Shown here in pieces: positions 1-9,124 of a stretch of DNA of 64,000 bases. A program made the position numbers and the translations under genes. The notes below the pieces were generated by a model, which was not told the origin of the DNA, did not search any database, and saw nothing but the letters and a program-made list of their open reading frames with translations. The stretch's first letter is position 1, and every line of letters starts with the position of its first letter. Origin of the DNA: Magnetofaba australis IT-1 (GTDB lineage Bacteria > Pseudomonadota > Magnetococcia > Magnetococcales > Magnetococcaceae); the NCBI RefSeq assembly GCF_002109495.1, contig NZ_LVJN01000014.1, positions 101,518 through 165,517 of the forward strand, given 5' to 3'.

Positions 1-164
1 CCAGCTTGGTCCACATGGCCGATTGTCGGGGAATCCGACTGTTCAGTCCAGAGAAATCAGCCCTGCTGGAACCATTGGCAGAACCGATTTGTGGCTGGAT
101 GGAATAAACGAGAGGCACAGGTCCCCCTCTGACTATTCGTGGACGCCGAATTCTGGACAAGCGC

Positions 165-2594
165 CTAATTCACAACCCGGCGCACCTCCTCCAGCGTGGT
201 GAATCCGGCGGCGGCCTTCTCCTCACCATCCTGCCGCAATGTCACCATCCCCATTTCCTGGGCTTTCAGGGACAAGACCCGGGCGTCTGCACGCTCATTG
301 ACCAACGCGCGCAGCGGATCGCTCATCAGCATCAACTCATAAATGCCCAGTCGTCCTTTATAGCCGGATTGGCCACACGCCTTGCACCCAACAGCCCGCC
401 AGACGCCACTGTCATCCTGCTCACGACACGCTGGGCACAAGCGTCGCACCAGTCTTTGCGCCAACACCGCTTTCACGGCAGAGGCGACGAGATAGGGCTC
501 GATGCCCATCTCAATCAGGCGCGTCATACTGGCCGGCGCGTCGTTGGTGTGCAGCGTGGAGAAGACCAAATGCCCCGTCAAAGCGGATTCGATGGCGATG
601 TTGGCGGTCTCCTCATCGCGGATCTCCCCCACCATGATAATATCTGGATCAAGTCGCAAAATACTGCGCAGCGCGGTGGCAAAGGTCAAATTCACTTTGG
701 GGTTCACCTGAATCTGCTTGATGCCAGCCAATTGATACTCAACTGGATCTTCTGTAGTGATAACCTTCACCTCCGGGGATTTGACATGATTCAAGGTGGC
801 GTACAATGACGTCGTTTTACCCGATCCGGTCGGCCCTGTGACCAGAATGACGCCGTTGGTATTGCCGATCGCCTCTCGCCACAGGGTCAAGGTCTGTTCA
901 CTAAAACCAATCTGCTCCAAGTCAATCTGAACATTGGACTTGTCCAGAATCCGCATCACCACCCCTTCGCCAAACACCGTCGGCACGGTGGCGACGCGAA
1001 TGTCGAAACTCTTACCCTCCAGTCGCAATGAGATGGCCCCATCCTGCGGCGAACGTCTTTCGGCGATGTCCAGATTGGCCATGATCTTGATTCGGCTGAC
1101 GATGGCCCCCTGGAGTTTGCGTGGAAACGTCGAAACTGGGTGCAGAATGCCATCGGTGCGGAAACGCACCTCCAGATGCTCTTCATAGGGTTCGATATGG
1201 ATGTCCGAGCTTTTATTGGCGATGGAATCGACAAAGAAGTTATTCACCAGCTTGATGATCGGCGCCGCCTGCGCCTGATCGACAAGATCCTCAATCGTGT
1301 CCAACTCATCGTAATTGCCGATATCGCCTAGATCTGACAGGGAGCCAGACAGGCCAGTATCAGCCCCGTACCGGCTCTCAATCAATTTATTCAGGAATTC
1401 GGGCTCGGTTAAACGCAAAGCAACCCGTTGCCCGAGCAATGAGGTCAATTCGGTCAATACGCCGCCGAGAAATGGCGTAACCGATAATGCCTCCACCCGA
1501 TCGCCAACCCGATAGATTGGCAGGACTTGATGCGCCTGCGCATAATGGTGCGGCACATGGCGCAGCAACTCGGGGTCCATCAGAACATTGCTCGACGGAG
1601 CCAGGTAGTCCATTTCCAACACCTGCGCCACTTCCGCCAACGCCTCAACAATCGGTTTGCGCTCCTGCTTGATCAATTCCCAGTAACGTTGCAGATCTTC
1701 CGCGTGTGAGAAGGCGCTGACGATATTGCGTTGCCCTTTGGATGTATGGCTGTCGAAAGCCATCGCCTGATGCACCACCAAGCGCTCATCCACCTGCTTT
1801 TTCAAGCTGGCGTCAATAACCTCCAGATAGCTTCCGCTCAGCAAACGCCAAACCACTGTGGGCTGACTGGCGCGAGCGCCCGCATTACGTGGCAGCCCAT
1901 CCACCAGGGACATCTCGCCCACCACATCGCCGACGGACAATGACACAACGTGAAGATTGCCAGTGCTCTCCTTGATGATCTCCAGAGCGCCTTGATAGAT
2001 CACAAAGGCGGATCCTCCAGCGTCATTTTCGTGAAAAAGATACTCGCCAGACTCCAGGGCCACCGTCTCCATGGTGGCGGCCAGTCGCTCCAGATCCAGC
2101 AACACCAACTCCTGGAGCAATTTGACATTGCTCAGGAATTTGATTTTATCCAGATATCGCCTTTGGAACTGCAACTGCTCAGCCAGCTGCGGCAAACGCG
2201 CGGCGAGTTCCGCGCTATGTTGTGGCGATAGGCGAAATATTGAAAGCTTCTCGGTCGCCTGAATGGAGAACGCCGCGTGCGCCTCAAACATCCCCTCTTC
2301 GCAGAAATAACCCCCCTCGCCAAACACCTGCATGACAAACGGATTGCGCGGATGCTCATCATTGACGGCGCGCGCGCGCCCTTGAGCAACCCAGGACAAG
2401 CCGGGAGACGCTTCTCCCTGACGGCATAAATAGTCTCCGGCATCCACCGTGAGAACCGTTAACCGTTCAACCAGCCAGTCGACCCACTCATCTGTTAACA
2501 GCGCAGAAAACGCCGCTCCCCCACCGCCAAACAGAGCCTTGATCTGGGATGGCGCAGGACGCAGACCTGTTGAGAGCGCTTCATCGCTTTGCAT
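165..2594 (-). CDS. gspE: T2SS ATPase GspE with two N-terminal cyclic-nucleotide-binding domains
   Basis: Cytoplasmic hexameric ATPase that powers pseudopilus assembly. Numbering is from the ATG at 2594, which follows a strong GGGAGGGGAG ribosome site; a GTG eight codons upstream is less likely. The domains in order are a cNMP-binding fold (about 32-137, degenerate), a second cNMP-binding fold (about 162-277) with a canonical phosphate-binding cassette GEMSLVDGLPRNAGARA, a GspE N-terminal domain, and the secretion ATPase with Walker A GPTGSGKT (587-594), Walker B IIMVGEIRD and a four-cysteine zinc site (720, 723, 737, 740). It is the last gene of the operon, 30 bp after gspD. Ordinary GspE proteins are about 500 residues; the extra 300 are the nucleotide-binding domains. 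Family call is firm; ligand control is inference. Confidence 0.96.
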   Translation of the reverse strand: MQSDEALSTGLRPAPSQIKALFGGGGAAFSALLTDEWVDWLVERLTVLTVDAGDYLCRQGEASPGLSWVAQGRARAVNDEHPRNPFVMQVFGEGGYFCEEGMFEAHAAFSIQATEKLSIFRLSPQHSAELAARLPQLAEQLQFQRRYLDKIKFLSNVKLLQELVLLDLERLAATMETVALESGEYLFHENDAGGSAFVIYQGALEIIKESTGNLHVVSLSVGDVVGEMSLVDGLPRNAGARASQPTVVWRLLSGSYLEVIDASLKKQVDERLVVHQAMAFDSHTSKGQRNIVSAFSHAEDLQRYWELIKQERKPIVEALAEVAQVLEMDYLAPSSNVLMDPELLRHVPHHYAQAHQVLPIYRVGDRVEALSVTPFLGGVLTELTSLLGQRVALRLTEPEFLNKLIESRYGADTGLSGSLSDLGDIGNYDELDTIEDLVDQAQAAPIIKLVNNFFVDSIANKSSDIHIEPYEEHLEVRFRTDGILHPVSTFPRKLQGAIVSRIKIMANLDIAERRSPQDGAISLRLEGKSFDIRVATVPTVFGEGVVMRILDKSNVQIDLEQIGFSEQTLTLWREAIGNTNGVILVTGPTGSGKTTSLYATLNHVKSPEVKVITTEDPVEYQLAGIKQIQVNPKVNLTFATALRSILRLDPDIIMVGEIRDEETANIAIESALTGHLVFSTLHTNDAPASMTRLIEMGIEPYLVASAVKAVLAQRLVRRLCPACREQDDSGVWRAVGCKACGQSGYKGRLGIYELMLMSDPLRALVNERADARVLSLKAQEMGMVTLRQDGEEKAAAGFTTLEEVRRVVN

Positions 2595-2624
2595 CAGGCT
2601 CCCCTCCCGGGCATGCACGCGGGT

Positions 2625-4238
2625 TCATAACTCAAACTCCCCTGGTTCGGCATGAACCGCGCCCGCCTTAACCGCCTCAGGGTGTTTGCGCGACTCTCGA
2701 TCCGAGGCGGCGTTCACATCTGCTTCCGTACGAATCACGGTCGGCGTAATCAGCAGCAACAACTCCCGCTTGGCGCCCACATCGCTTTGGGCGCCCAATG
2801 CTTTACCCAGTATCGGAATGTCTTTGAGAAAGGGCGCGCCGATGGAGCCGCGACTGAAATCGTCTCGGATCAATCCACTGATGATCAGGGTCTGGGCGTC
2901 TTTCACAACGACGGTGGTCTTCACCTCGCGTTGCGAGGTGCTGAAAGAACGACCAGCGTCGATTTCCTGCAGTACGGAACTCAGCTTCATATTCAAATTC
3001 AATGTCACATCATGATTGTCGGCGATGGTGGGACGAATGGTCAGATCCAAGCCCACTTTTTGCCGCTCATAGGTCTCAATGGGATTATTGTTGGCGTCGA
3101 GACGAAACTCCTTAAGCATGGGAATCTCCTCGCCCACCGACAAAGAGGCTTCCTGATTGTTGGAAGTCACCAAGTGTGGGCTGGAGAGGACGCGCGCGCG
3201 GGTATCGCTCTCCAGCATGTTGAGGATGACCGAATAGGCCCCGGCTTGAACGATCGAAGCATTAATGCCTGTCGAAGCGGTGGTGGAATTGCCGCCGGAC
3301 TCCACCAGTGACAAGGTCGTATTGAAATCGTCCCCTTTGATCAAAGCCGCCCAGTTCAATCCCATGCGCGAGCTCTCATCGAGGGTCACCTCCACGATGC
3401 GCGCCTCCAAGAGAACTTGCAGCGTGCGCACATCCAGCGCATTGAGGGTCTTTTCCGCTTGCGTCTGCAATGCGGGAACCGCAGAGATGATCACCGTATT
3501 GGTGCGCTCATCGAATAGAACCTTAGGCGCTTTCTGATTTTGCTGAACATTCGAATCAGCCAGCAATTTTTCCAGCGTCGGCGCCACCTCCTTGACCGTC
3601 AGATAGTGCAAACGATAGTTCTGCGTCACGGGTTCATCGCCCGGCTTGTCGATGCGATAGATCAGACTCTTAAGCTTTTTGACATTGGCGGCGCTATCTG
3701 TAATCACAAGGAAATTAGCGGACTCATCGGCGGTGACGCTCCCTTCAGATGAGATCAAACGTCGAAAACTGTCCACCATAGCCCGGGCTTTGACATGCCG
3801 AGGCTGGATCACTTCCGTCACCAGACGGTCGCCCGCCTCTTTGGGACTGAACGCCGCCACTGAGCTTTTCATAGCAACTTGTTTTTTAATAACTTTATAG
3901 AAACCATCCACCTCGACCACAGCGTAGCCGCGCATATCCAAAATAGAAAACAGCAGTTTGATAGCGTTGGCGCGGGAAACCGGTTCGGGCGATAGTACGG
4001 TCACGCGGCCTTTGATATTCTCTTCTGGGACGAACGTCTTACCTATCAGCTTGGCGTAATACTCCAACACCGCCATCAACTCTGTATCACGAAAATTGAT
4101 GAGGATTTTTTCTTCCTTGGAGATTTGCCGTCCTGACTTGTCGTTGGCCATCGCGACGGATATCGACAATCCGCTGCAACAGAGGGTAGCCGTCAGCGCA
4201 ACCGCCAGGGCTGCGTTCTTTTTCAATCGTATTCTCAT
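2625..4238 (-). CDS. gspD: T2SS outer-membrane secretin GspD (short form)
   Basis: Secretin that forms the outer-membrane exit channel. The start is the ATG at 4238, preceded by GAGAGAAGAG; it gives a basic, hydrophobic signal peptide ending near AMA. It is followed by an N0 domain (ILINFRDTEL onward), two N1/N2-type KH-like domains (starting near VTEVIQPRHV and TQNYRLHYLT) and the C-terminal secretin beta-barrel region with RVLSSPHLVTSNNQEA and VGEEIPML. At about 537 residues it is shorter than typical GspD (about 650-700), and I can see only two repeats after N0, so one N-domain appears to be missing. No lipoprotein-type S domain or pilotin gene is seen nearby. Confidence 0.95.
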   Translation of the reverse strand: MRIRLKKNAALAVALTATLCCSGLSISVAMANDKSGRQISKEEKILINFRDTELMAVLEYYAKLIGKTFVPEENIKGRVTVLSPEPVSRANAIKLLFSILDMRGYAVVEVDGFYKVIKKQVAMKSSVAAFSPKEAGDRLVTEVIQPRHVKARAMVDSFRRLISSEGSVTADESANFLVITDSAANVKKLKSLIYRIDKPGDEPVTQNYRLHYLTVKEVAPTLEKLLADSNVQQNQKAPKVLFDERTNTVIISAVPALQTQAEKTLNALDVRTLQVLLEARIVEVTLDESSRMGLNWAALIKGDDFNTTLSLVESGGNSTTASTGINASIVQAGAYSVILNMLESDTRARVLSSPHLVTSNNQEASLSVGEEIPMLKEFRLDANNNPIETYERQKVGLDLTIRPTIADNHDVTLNLNMKLSSVLQEIDAGRSFSTSQREVKTTVVVKDAQTLIISGLIRDDFSRGSIGAPFLKDIPILGKALGAQSDVGAKRELLLLITPTVIRTEADVNAASDRESRKHPEAVKAGAVHAEPGEFEL

Positions 4239-4262
4239 TGGCTCTTCTCTCAATTGGTCCGA

Positions 4263-5297
4263 CTACTCTGCGCCGCCAACAAGGGGCGTGGTCAACGTCA
4301 TCTGCTCCCCATTGCGCAGGACGGACACGACCAGTTGATCCTGCTTACTCGCGCGCACCTGCCGCGTCGTACGCCACAGACTCACAACCGGCTCTCCTCC
4401 GACCTTCACAATCAGATCGCCACTTTGAAACGGACTCTGCGCACGCTTGACCGACGTCACTTCAATGGCTTGGCCAGCAAGGCCCTGTTCACGCGCCTGC
4501 TGTCTGCTCAGCAAACGCCCAGCTATCCCGAGGCTTTTCGCAGACTGCTGGGAACGCTTGTAGCTGCGGACCCTCTCCTCCAAACTAAGCGTTTGCCTCG
4601 GGTTCTCTTGCGCCATGGCGGAGTTGGGCAAAGCAACATCGCGCTTTGCCTGCAACGGGCTTACCCCCGCTTCGCTCCGCCCGGCAATCCACCCCCAATC
4701 TGATGCCATACGTTTGGCCATTTCCGCAGTTTCCAAACTGCCTCGCACCTTGGGCAGGCGCAACGTCTCCCTCTGCTCACCCAATGCGACGATGACTCGG
4801 TCGGGAAGCACCTGCTCAACTTGGGCGTTGCGCAACGACTGCCCGGGAGTGACCACCAATGTTACGCCGCCTTGGCGGGAGTCTGAGATCAAAGCGTAGG
4901 AGATGCGCTCTCCCGGCATCGAGCCCAGCAAAGCAAGCCCCTGTATGTCGGGTTTAGGTGGCGGCGGGGGCGGCGGTGCGGATTTGGTCTCAGTTTTGGT
5001 TGGCGCGACGACAACGGGCCGCAGGGTAATGTCTCGCAGTTGATGGCGATCAAACTCGAATGGCGAGGTACGCTGGGCGGAGATCAATGCCGCAAATTGC
5101 GGCGCGCCATAGAAGGCGTCTGTGATCTCCCGTTGCGCGGCTGGAATCACATCGATCTTTTCAGTTGTCACAGGCTCCACGCCGAAGAGGAGCGCGATGC
5201 CGCCAGCAAGGGTCAGCACTGTCGCCGCCAAACACGCGCGCATCAGCGATTGAGCCTGTTTCATGCTTAGTGAGGACGCCTTTGCCCGCTTCATCAT
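4263..5297 (-). CDS. gspC: T2SS inner-membrane protein GspC with PDZ domain
   Basis: Links the secretin to the inner-membrane platform. The likely start is the ATG at 5297, whose ATGA overlaps the gspM stop; longer reading frames have no supporting start. It has a single transmembrane segment near residues 18-38 (ACLAATVLTLAGGIALLFG), a proline-rich linker (PPPPPPKPD), a homology-region domain that starts around IQGLALLGSM, and a C-terminal PDZ domain (SGDLIVKVGGEPV). PDZ-type GspC proteins are known in several T2SS, where the domain helps recruit substrate. The gene lies directly upstream of gspD as in most gsp clusters. Confidence 0.88.
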   Translation of the reverse strand: MMKRAKASSLSMKQAQSLMRACLAATVLTLAGGIALLFGVEPVTTEKIDVIPAAQREITDAFYGAPQFAALISAQRTSPFEFDRHQLRDITLRPVVVAPTKTETKSAPPPPPPPKPDIQGLALLGSMPGERISYALISDSRQGGVTLVVTPGQSLRNAQVEQVLPDRVIVALGEQRETLRLPKVRGSLETAEMAKRMASDWGWIAGRSEAGVSPLQAKRDVALPNSAMAQENPRQTLSLEERVRSYKRSQQSAKSLGIAGRLLSRQQAREQGLAGQAIEVTSVKRAQSPFQSGDLIVKVGGEPVVSLWRTTRQVRASKQDQLVVSVLRNGEQMTLTTPLVGGAE

Positions 5298-6838
5298 CGC
5301 GCAACCCTCGCGCGTTTGGGATCCAGAGCCTCGCTCAACCACTCGAACAGGAAGGGATCCGTCTGGCGCAAATCGGGAAATTGCAAACGGCTCTCCTGGA
5401 AATAGCGTTCTCGAACCGCCAGTGGCTCCGCCATGCCACTGCTGCTCCAACGCGCGCGTAGCGACGCGACATCATAAAAGTGAACGCCATTGAGGTCTTG
5501 TTGAGCGACATCGGCATCAAACCGCCATCCGGTCAACAATCGCGAGAGTAGTGCGGGGTCCGCCAATCTCTCGCCGCTTTCCACAATAGCCGATAGAAGC
5601 GCCATCAGTGGCTTGCGCTGTGATTCCAGCCGCTCCTGGGGAACAGCCAAAACATAAAGCGTATCCAGCCGCCTGTCGTCTGGCGGCGGGATCAAGCGCG
5701 CGCCGCCATTTGCCGTCGCCTGCCTGAGGAAGCGCCCCTCGGTCACGCCTGCATCTAACAAATTGTTCGACACCGCGCGCGTGACGTCTTGCGGGCTGAC
5801 TTCCACCATCCGCACCGCGTCCAAAGACAATCCAGCTTGTTGGAGCGCAACGAACAGATGGAACCGGCCAACACCGCCCTTCTCTACGCCGATGGCGCGT
5901 CCTTGTAATTGAGATACACTTTGGATCCCAGACTCCCAACTGGCGACCACCCCCCTCTGAGCGGCGCCATGAGAGAGCACGGTCAGTGCTTTTAGCTCCA
6001 TTCCGCGACTGATCGCGTTGAGAAAGCGGGTCAACGACATCACGACGCCATCCACATTGGCGCCCAGGAGCATACTTTCGGCTGAGATGGCGTCCTCTAT
6101 GAATTCCAGCTTGATTCGATTGCCTTGCTCTGCGTTAAGCCGCTCCGCGGCAAGCAGAAGTGGGGCGTGCCAAGGACGTTTTGGCAACAAAATGCGCAGA
6201 GTTTCCGCCCTTCGACCCAAATCTGGGAGCGCGCTTGCAAACGCCTCTTCGTCTGCGTGTTTGAGCACATTGGAGAATTTGACGCGCGCCTGAAACCTGT
6301 CCAGCCCTTTACGCGCGCCTTTCAGATCCGCCTTTACATCCAGATCGGTTACGATCAATAGGCGCCCAGACGCTTCCAGATAATAGAGAAAACGTTGGAA
6401 GTCATCGTAGTTTGTCGCATTGACCCGCAGTTCAAACGGGAGATCGACATAGCCGCTCTGCGTACTGGAAGCCAACGGCCGGATCTCTTTGACCAACACC
6501 CCGGAGAGGCGCGCATAGCGCATCAATTCCGGGATGGTGCGTACGGTCTCCAACTCCGTACTGGAAGGCTGCAATGCCGGGAAACGCAATGCGAACTGCG
6601 CCATCTCCTGACGATAGGCGTTCAATTTTGCTTCCCGGCGCGGCAGCATGCGCACATTGCGCGCATACTCCCGACGTTTCTTCTCAAGCTTTTCCTGTTT
6701 GGCGGCGACGGCTTCAAAACGCTGCAGCAAAGGCTCCACCACATTGACGTAGCCGCCAATGACGACAAGAAACGCAACGCAAAGATGCAGCGCGCGACGG
6801 TCGCTGGGTTTCAGATTTTTGTATGCCTGAACAATCAT
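5294..6838 (-). CDS. gspM: GspM/PilO-like protein fused to an NMT1/SsuA-type periplasmic-binding domain
   Basis: The gene sits where gspM is expected, between gspL and gspC. Residues about 15-38 form one membrane segment. Residues 45-190 are a coiled-coil plus ferredoxin-like region typical of GspM/PilO (VDLPFELRVNATNYDDFQRF). Residues about 210-450 instead resemble type-2 periplasmic substrate-binding proteins of the NMT1/SsuA class, with motifs such as VDGVVMSLTRFLNA, GIQSVSQLQGRAIGVEKGG, LQQAGLSLDAVRMVEVSPQ and LLDAGVTEGRFL. At 514 residues it is about three times a normal GspM (about 160-190). The topology places the binding domain in the periplasm. A small-molecule ligand is inferred from the family; nothing in the sequence names it. 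Confidence 0.8.
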   Translation of the reverse strand: MIVQAYKNLKPSDRRALHLCVAFLVVIGGYVNVVEPLLQRFEAVAAKQEKLEKKRREYARNVRMLPRREAKLNAYRQEMAQFALRFPALQPSSTELETVRTIPELMRYARLSGVLVKEIRPLASSTQSGYVDLPFELRVNATNYDDFQRFLYYLEASGRLLIVTDLDVKADLKGARKGLDRFQARVKFSNVLKHADEEAFASALPDLGRRAETLRILLPKRPWHAPLLLAAERLNAEQGNRIKLEFIEDAISAESMLLGANVDGVVMSLTRFLNAISRGMELKALTVLSHGAAQRGVVASWESGIQSVSQLQGRAIGVEKGGVGRFHLFVALQQAGLSLDAVRMVEVSPQDVTRAVSNNLLDAGVTEGRFLRQATANGGARLIPPPDDRRLDTLYVLAVPQERLESQRKPLMALLSAIVESGERLADPALLSRLLTGWRFDADVAQQDLNGVHFYDVASLRARWSSSGMAEPLAVRERYFQESRLQFPDLRQTDPFLFEWLSEALDPKRARVAR

Positions 6839-6848
6839 CTGCGCCCCA

Positions 6849-8075
6849 TTATAATTCCGACGCTTCTTCCGGCATCGTCAACAGTGGCGCAATGAGCCGC
6901 ATCTCGATGCGAAATTTGACCTGCGCCTGATCCTGATTCTCCCCTTTTTGCAACAGGGGCGTCCGCACATCCTCAAACAGATCCGCATTGCTTAAACGCC
7001 ACAGCAGGTGACCCACCTCCAGTTCGCTGTCCGCCACGCCTTCCAGCGCAATCAAACCACTGCGTTCAATGGCGATGCGCTCCAGAGCCACAGCGCCAGG
7101 CATGGTGTCGCCGATAGCGCCCAACGCGCGCAGCGCGCTGATTCTCTCCGTAGTCAGCGTCTTGATCTCATCCAACTGTTGAGTGAGTTCGCCAATGCGA
7201 GAGGCGACTTGGTTGGAACGGTTGGCGCGCATTTTCAGCGTCGAGACTTGACGCTCGAGCGCCTGAACCTGCTCCTCCAAAGTCAGCAAATTGGCAAAAC
7301 CAAGAAATAGCAGAGCCGCGGCAAAACCCGCGACAGCGGCCCCCAAACGCAATTTGGCGCCCGCATCCGTCGGCAGATTGTCCAACTCCTTCAAAAACGC
7401 CGTGAAGGTGACGCCTGCGCAAAGCGTTTGGCTGGGATCAAATGCGTTGAAGTCATACTCTTCGACTGTCGCCCGGGGCCAAAGCGCAGCAAACGTCTGC
7501 GCCATTAATGTTGGGTCCGAACAGCCGGAAACAAAAACCCGCGCTGGCGGCTCCGGCGCCGCTTGATTGATCCACTGAAGCGCCAATGTGCGTTGCCGTT
7601 CAGCATTAAAAATACACCAGTCAATCAATATATTGTCTCGCCACACATAGGCGGAAAGACGCTGAGCGGCGTGCCGTAACACCAAGCGCACACCTTGGCC
7701 GGGAGGGGTGCGCAACTCCGGCATCCAAACCCGTGTCACCTGCGCGCCATCAATCCTCTGATCGGCAAGTGACGTTTGCATGGCATCGCGTGGCAACGCA
7801 GCCAGGCACACATGGTTTTCATCAATTCGCCAATGGTCAATCGCGTAGGCGTCCACACCCTGCGGAAGCGTCTCTTCTGCCGTTAAAGCCAAGAACTCCG
7901 ACAACCCCTTTGGCTCTACGCCCTGGCAATCCAAACGTCGTAACAAGAGTTGCCCTTCGCCACCGAGCAACGCGACCTGGGGTGTGCGCGACCACCGCTT
8001 CGTCGGCAGTTGCTGTTGCCGCCAACTGCTTTTGTCTACTGCGCCGCTGCGCGATTGTTGCAACGGAGCGCTCAT
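6849..8075 (-). CDS. gspL: T2SS inner-membrane platform protein GspL
   Basis: GspL couples the GspE ATPase to the inner-membrane platform. The start is the ATG at 8075, where ATGA overlaps the gspK stop; a longer frame upstream lies inside gspK. The N-terminal half is an actin-like cytoplasmic domain (PQVALLGGEGQLLLRRLD, LPQGVDAYAIDHWRI). It is followed by one transmembrane segment (LGAAVAGFAAALLFLGFANLL) and a periplasmic coiled coil plus ferredoxin-like domain. The length of about 408 residues is normal for the family. The fused GspM-like gene follows after a 10-bp gap. Confidence 0.85.
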   Translation of the reverse strand: MSAPLQQSRSGAVDKSSWRQQQLPTKRWSRTPQVALLGGEGQLLLRRLDCQGVEPKGLSEFLALTAEETLPQGVDAYAIDHWRIDENHVCLAALPRDAMQTSLADQRIDGAQVTRVWMPELRTPPGQGVRLVLRHAAQRLSAYVWRDNILIDWCIFNAERQRTLALQWINQAAPEPPARVFVSGCSDPTLMAQTFAALWPRATVEEYDFNAFDPSQTLCAGVTFTAFLKELDNLPTDAGAKLRLGAAVAGFAAALLFLGFANLLTLEEQVQALERQVSTLKMRANRSNQVASRIGELTQQLDEIKTLTTERISALRALGAIGDTMPGAVALERIAIERSGLIALEGVADSELEVGHLLWRLSNADLFEDVRTPLLQKGENQDQAQVKFRIEMRLIAPLLTMPEEASEL

Positions 8076-9124
8076 TTCCAGGATTCCCGCCATACCGGAA
8101 ACAACAAACGGCGCGCATCCAGACTCACGGTCGCGCGGATTTTCTGCTCCGCCTTGCGCTGTGGATCCTGCGCCACGCCATAGATGCTGAAGGTATCGGA
8201 TTTCACCGCCACGTACGGCGCCATGCTGCGCCACTTTTTGGCGCGTTGAATCATCTGCGGCGAAGATTTGCCTGCACCCTCCTGTAAGAACGCCTTCGGC
8301 AGGAAAAATTTCACCACGGCTTCCATATTTCGGAATGCGACGCCCTGTCCGTTGGCGCCGCGACGTTTGAGAATTTCTGCGACCTGTTTTTGGTCAAAAC
8401 CGAGCATGGTCAACACCTGTTTTGGCGCAGTATTCAGATTAACGCGACCAGAGGAGACGCAAGTTAACAACGCGCTCAGCGGCGGTGCGTCAACCTGGGC
8501 GGCGCGAACATCGCGTCCACCCCACTCACTCAGTTGGGCAAACGCCTGTAGGGATTGAATTGGTCCCGTCACGAGCATTGACTGCGGCGGACCACCCTGC
8601 TTGTGGTTTTTTTGCATATTAAGCCAAGCTTGCGCCTGTTCCGCCCCCGGCAGTTGGTTACGAAAACGGATGATCGCCTCCGCCAACACGGTTGAGAGCC
8701 CGGGGGCGCGCGCCAACTGTTCCGCCGTTGCGACATTGATATTCAAGCGGGCGCTCTCATCAACTACCCCAAAGACCGGTTCCTCTTTTTGCTGTTGCGG
8801 CGTGACTTGCTCAAACTCCGGAATTTGCGCGGAGAAGAGCGTCTCTCCCAGGAGCTGCTCGGCAAAAAAATCGGCGTCGTTTCGCCACGTGTCTCCCAAA
8901 GCATGAACTGGCCGCGCCGACTCCTGAAGAATCCGCGCCGCGATCAAATGGATTCCGCCTCGCGCCGCCCAGCGCAGGCGAGAGTCCGTCAAAGCCAGGG
9001 TCTGCGCGCGCGCCTCCAGACGCACGTTATACGCGAGGGTCGCCGCCACGCCGCCCAGGATCACCATGACCCACAGCGCCATGAGCAGCACAAACCCAGA
9101 GGAGTATTGCTCAGCGCGCCTCAC
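8072..9124 (-). CDS. gspK: T2SS minor pseudopilin GspK
   Basis: Large minor pseudopilin at the tip of the pseudopilus. It begins MRRAEQYSSG followed by FVLLMALWVMVILGGVAATL, the GspK-type prepilin leader and hydrophobic helix; the usual Glu5 is absent, as is characteristic of GspK. The large globular alpha-domain contains a helix-hairpin-helix-like region (LNINVATAEQLARAPGLST, VNLNTAPKQVLTMLGF). At 350 residues the length is typical. It overlaps gspJ by 4 bp upstream and gspL by 4 bp downstream. Confidence 0.93.
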   Translation of the reverse strand: MRRAEQYSSGFVLLMALWVMVILGGVAATLAYNVRLEARAQTLALTDSRLRWAARGGIHLIAARILQESARPVHALGDTWRNDADFFAEQLLGETLFSAQIPEFEQVTPQQQKEEPVFGVVDESARLNINVATAEQLARAPGLSTVLAEAIIRFRNQLPGAEQAQAWLNMQKNHKQGGPPQSMLVTGPIQSLQAFAQLSEWGGRDVRAAQVDAPPLSALLTCVSSGRVNLNTAPKQVLTMLGFDQKQVAEILKRRGANGQGVAFRNMEAVVKFFLPKAFLQEGAGKSSPQMIQRAKKWRSMAPYVAVKSDTFSIYGVAQDPQRKAEQKIRATVSLDARRLLFPVWRESWK

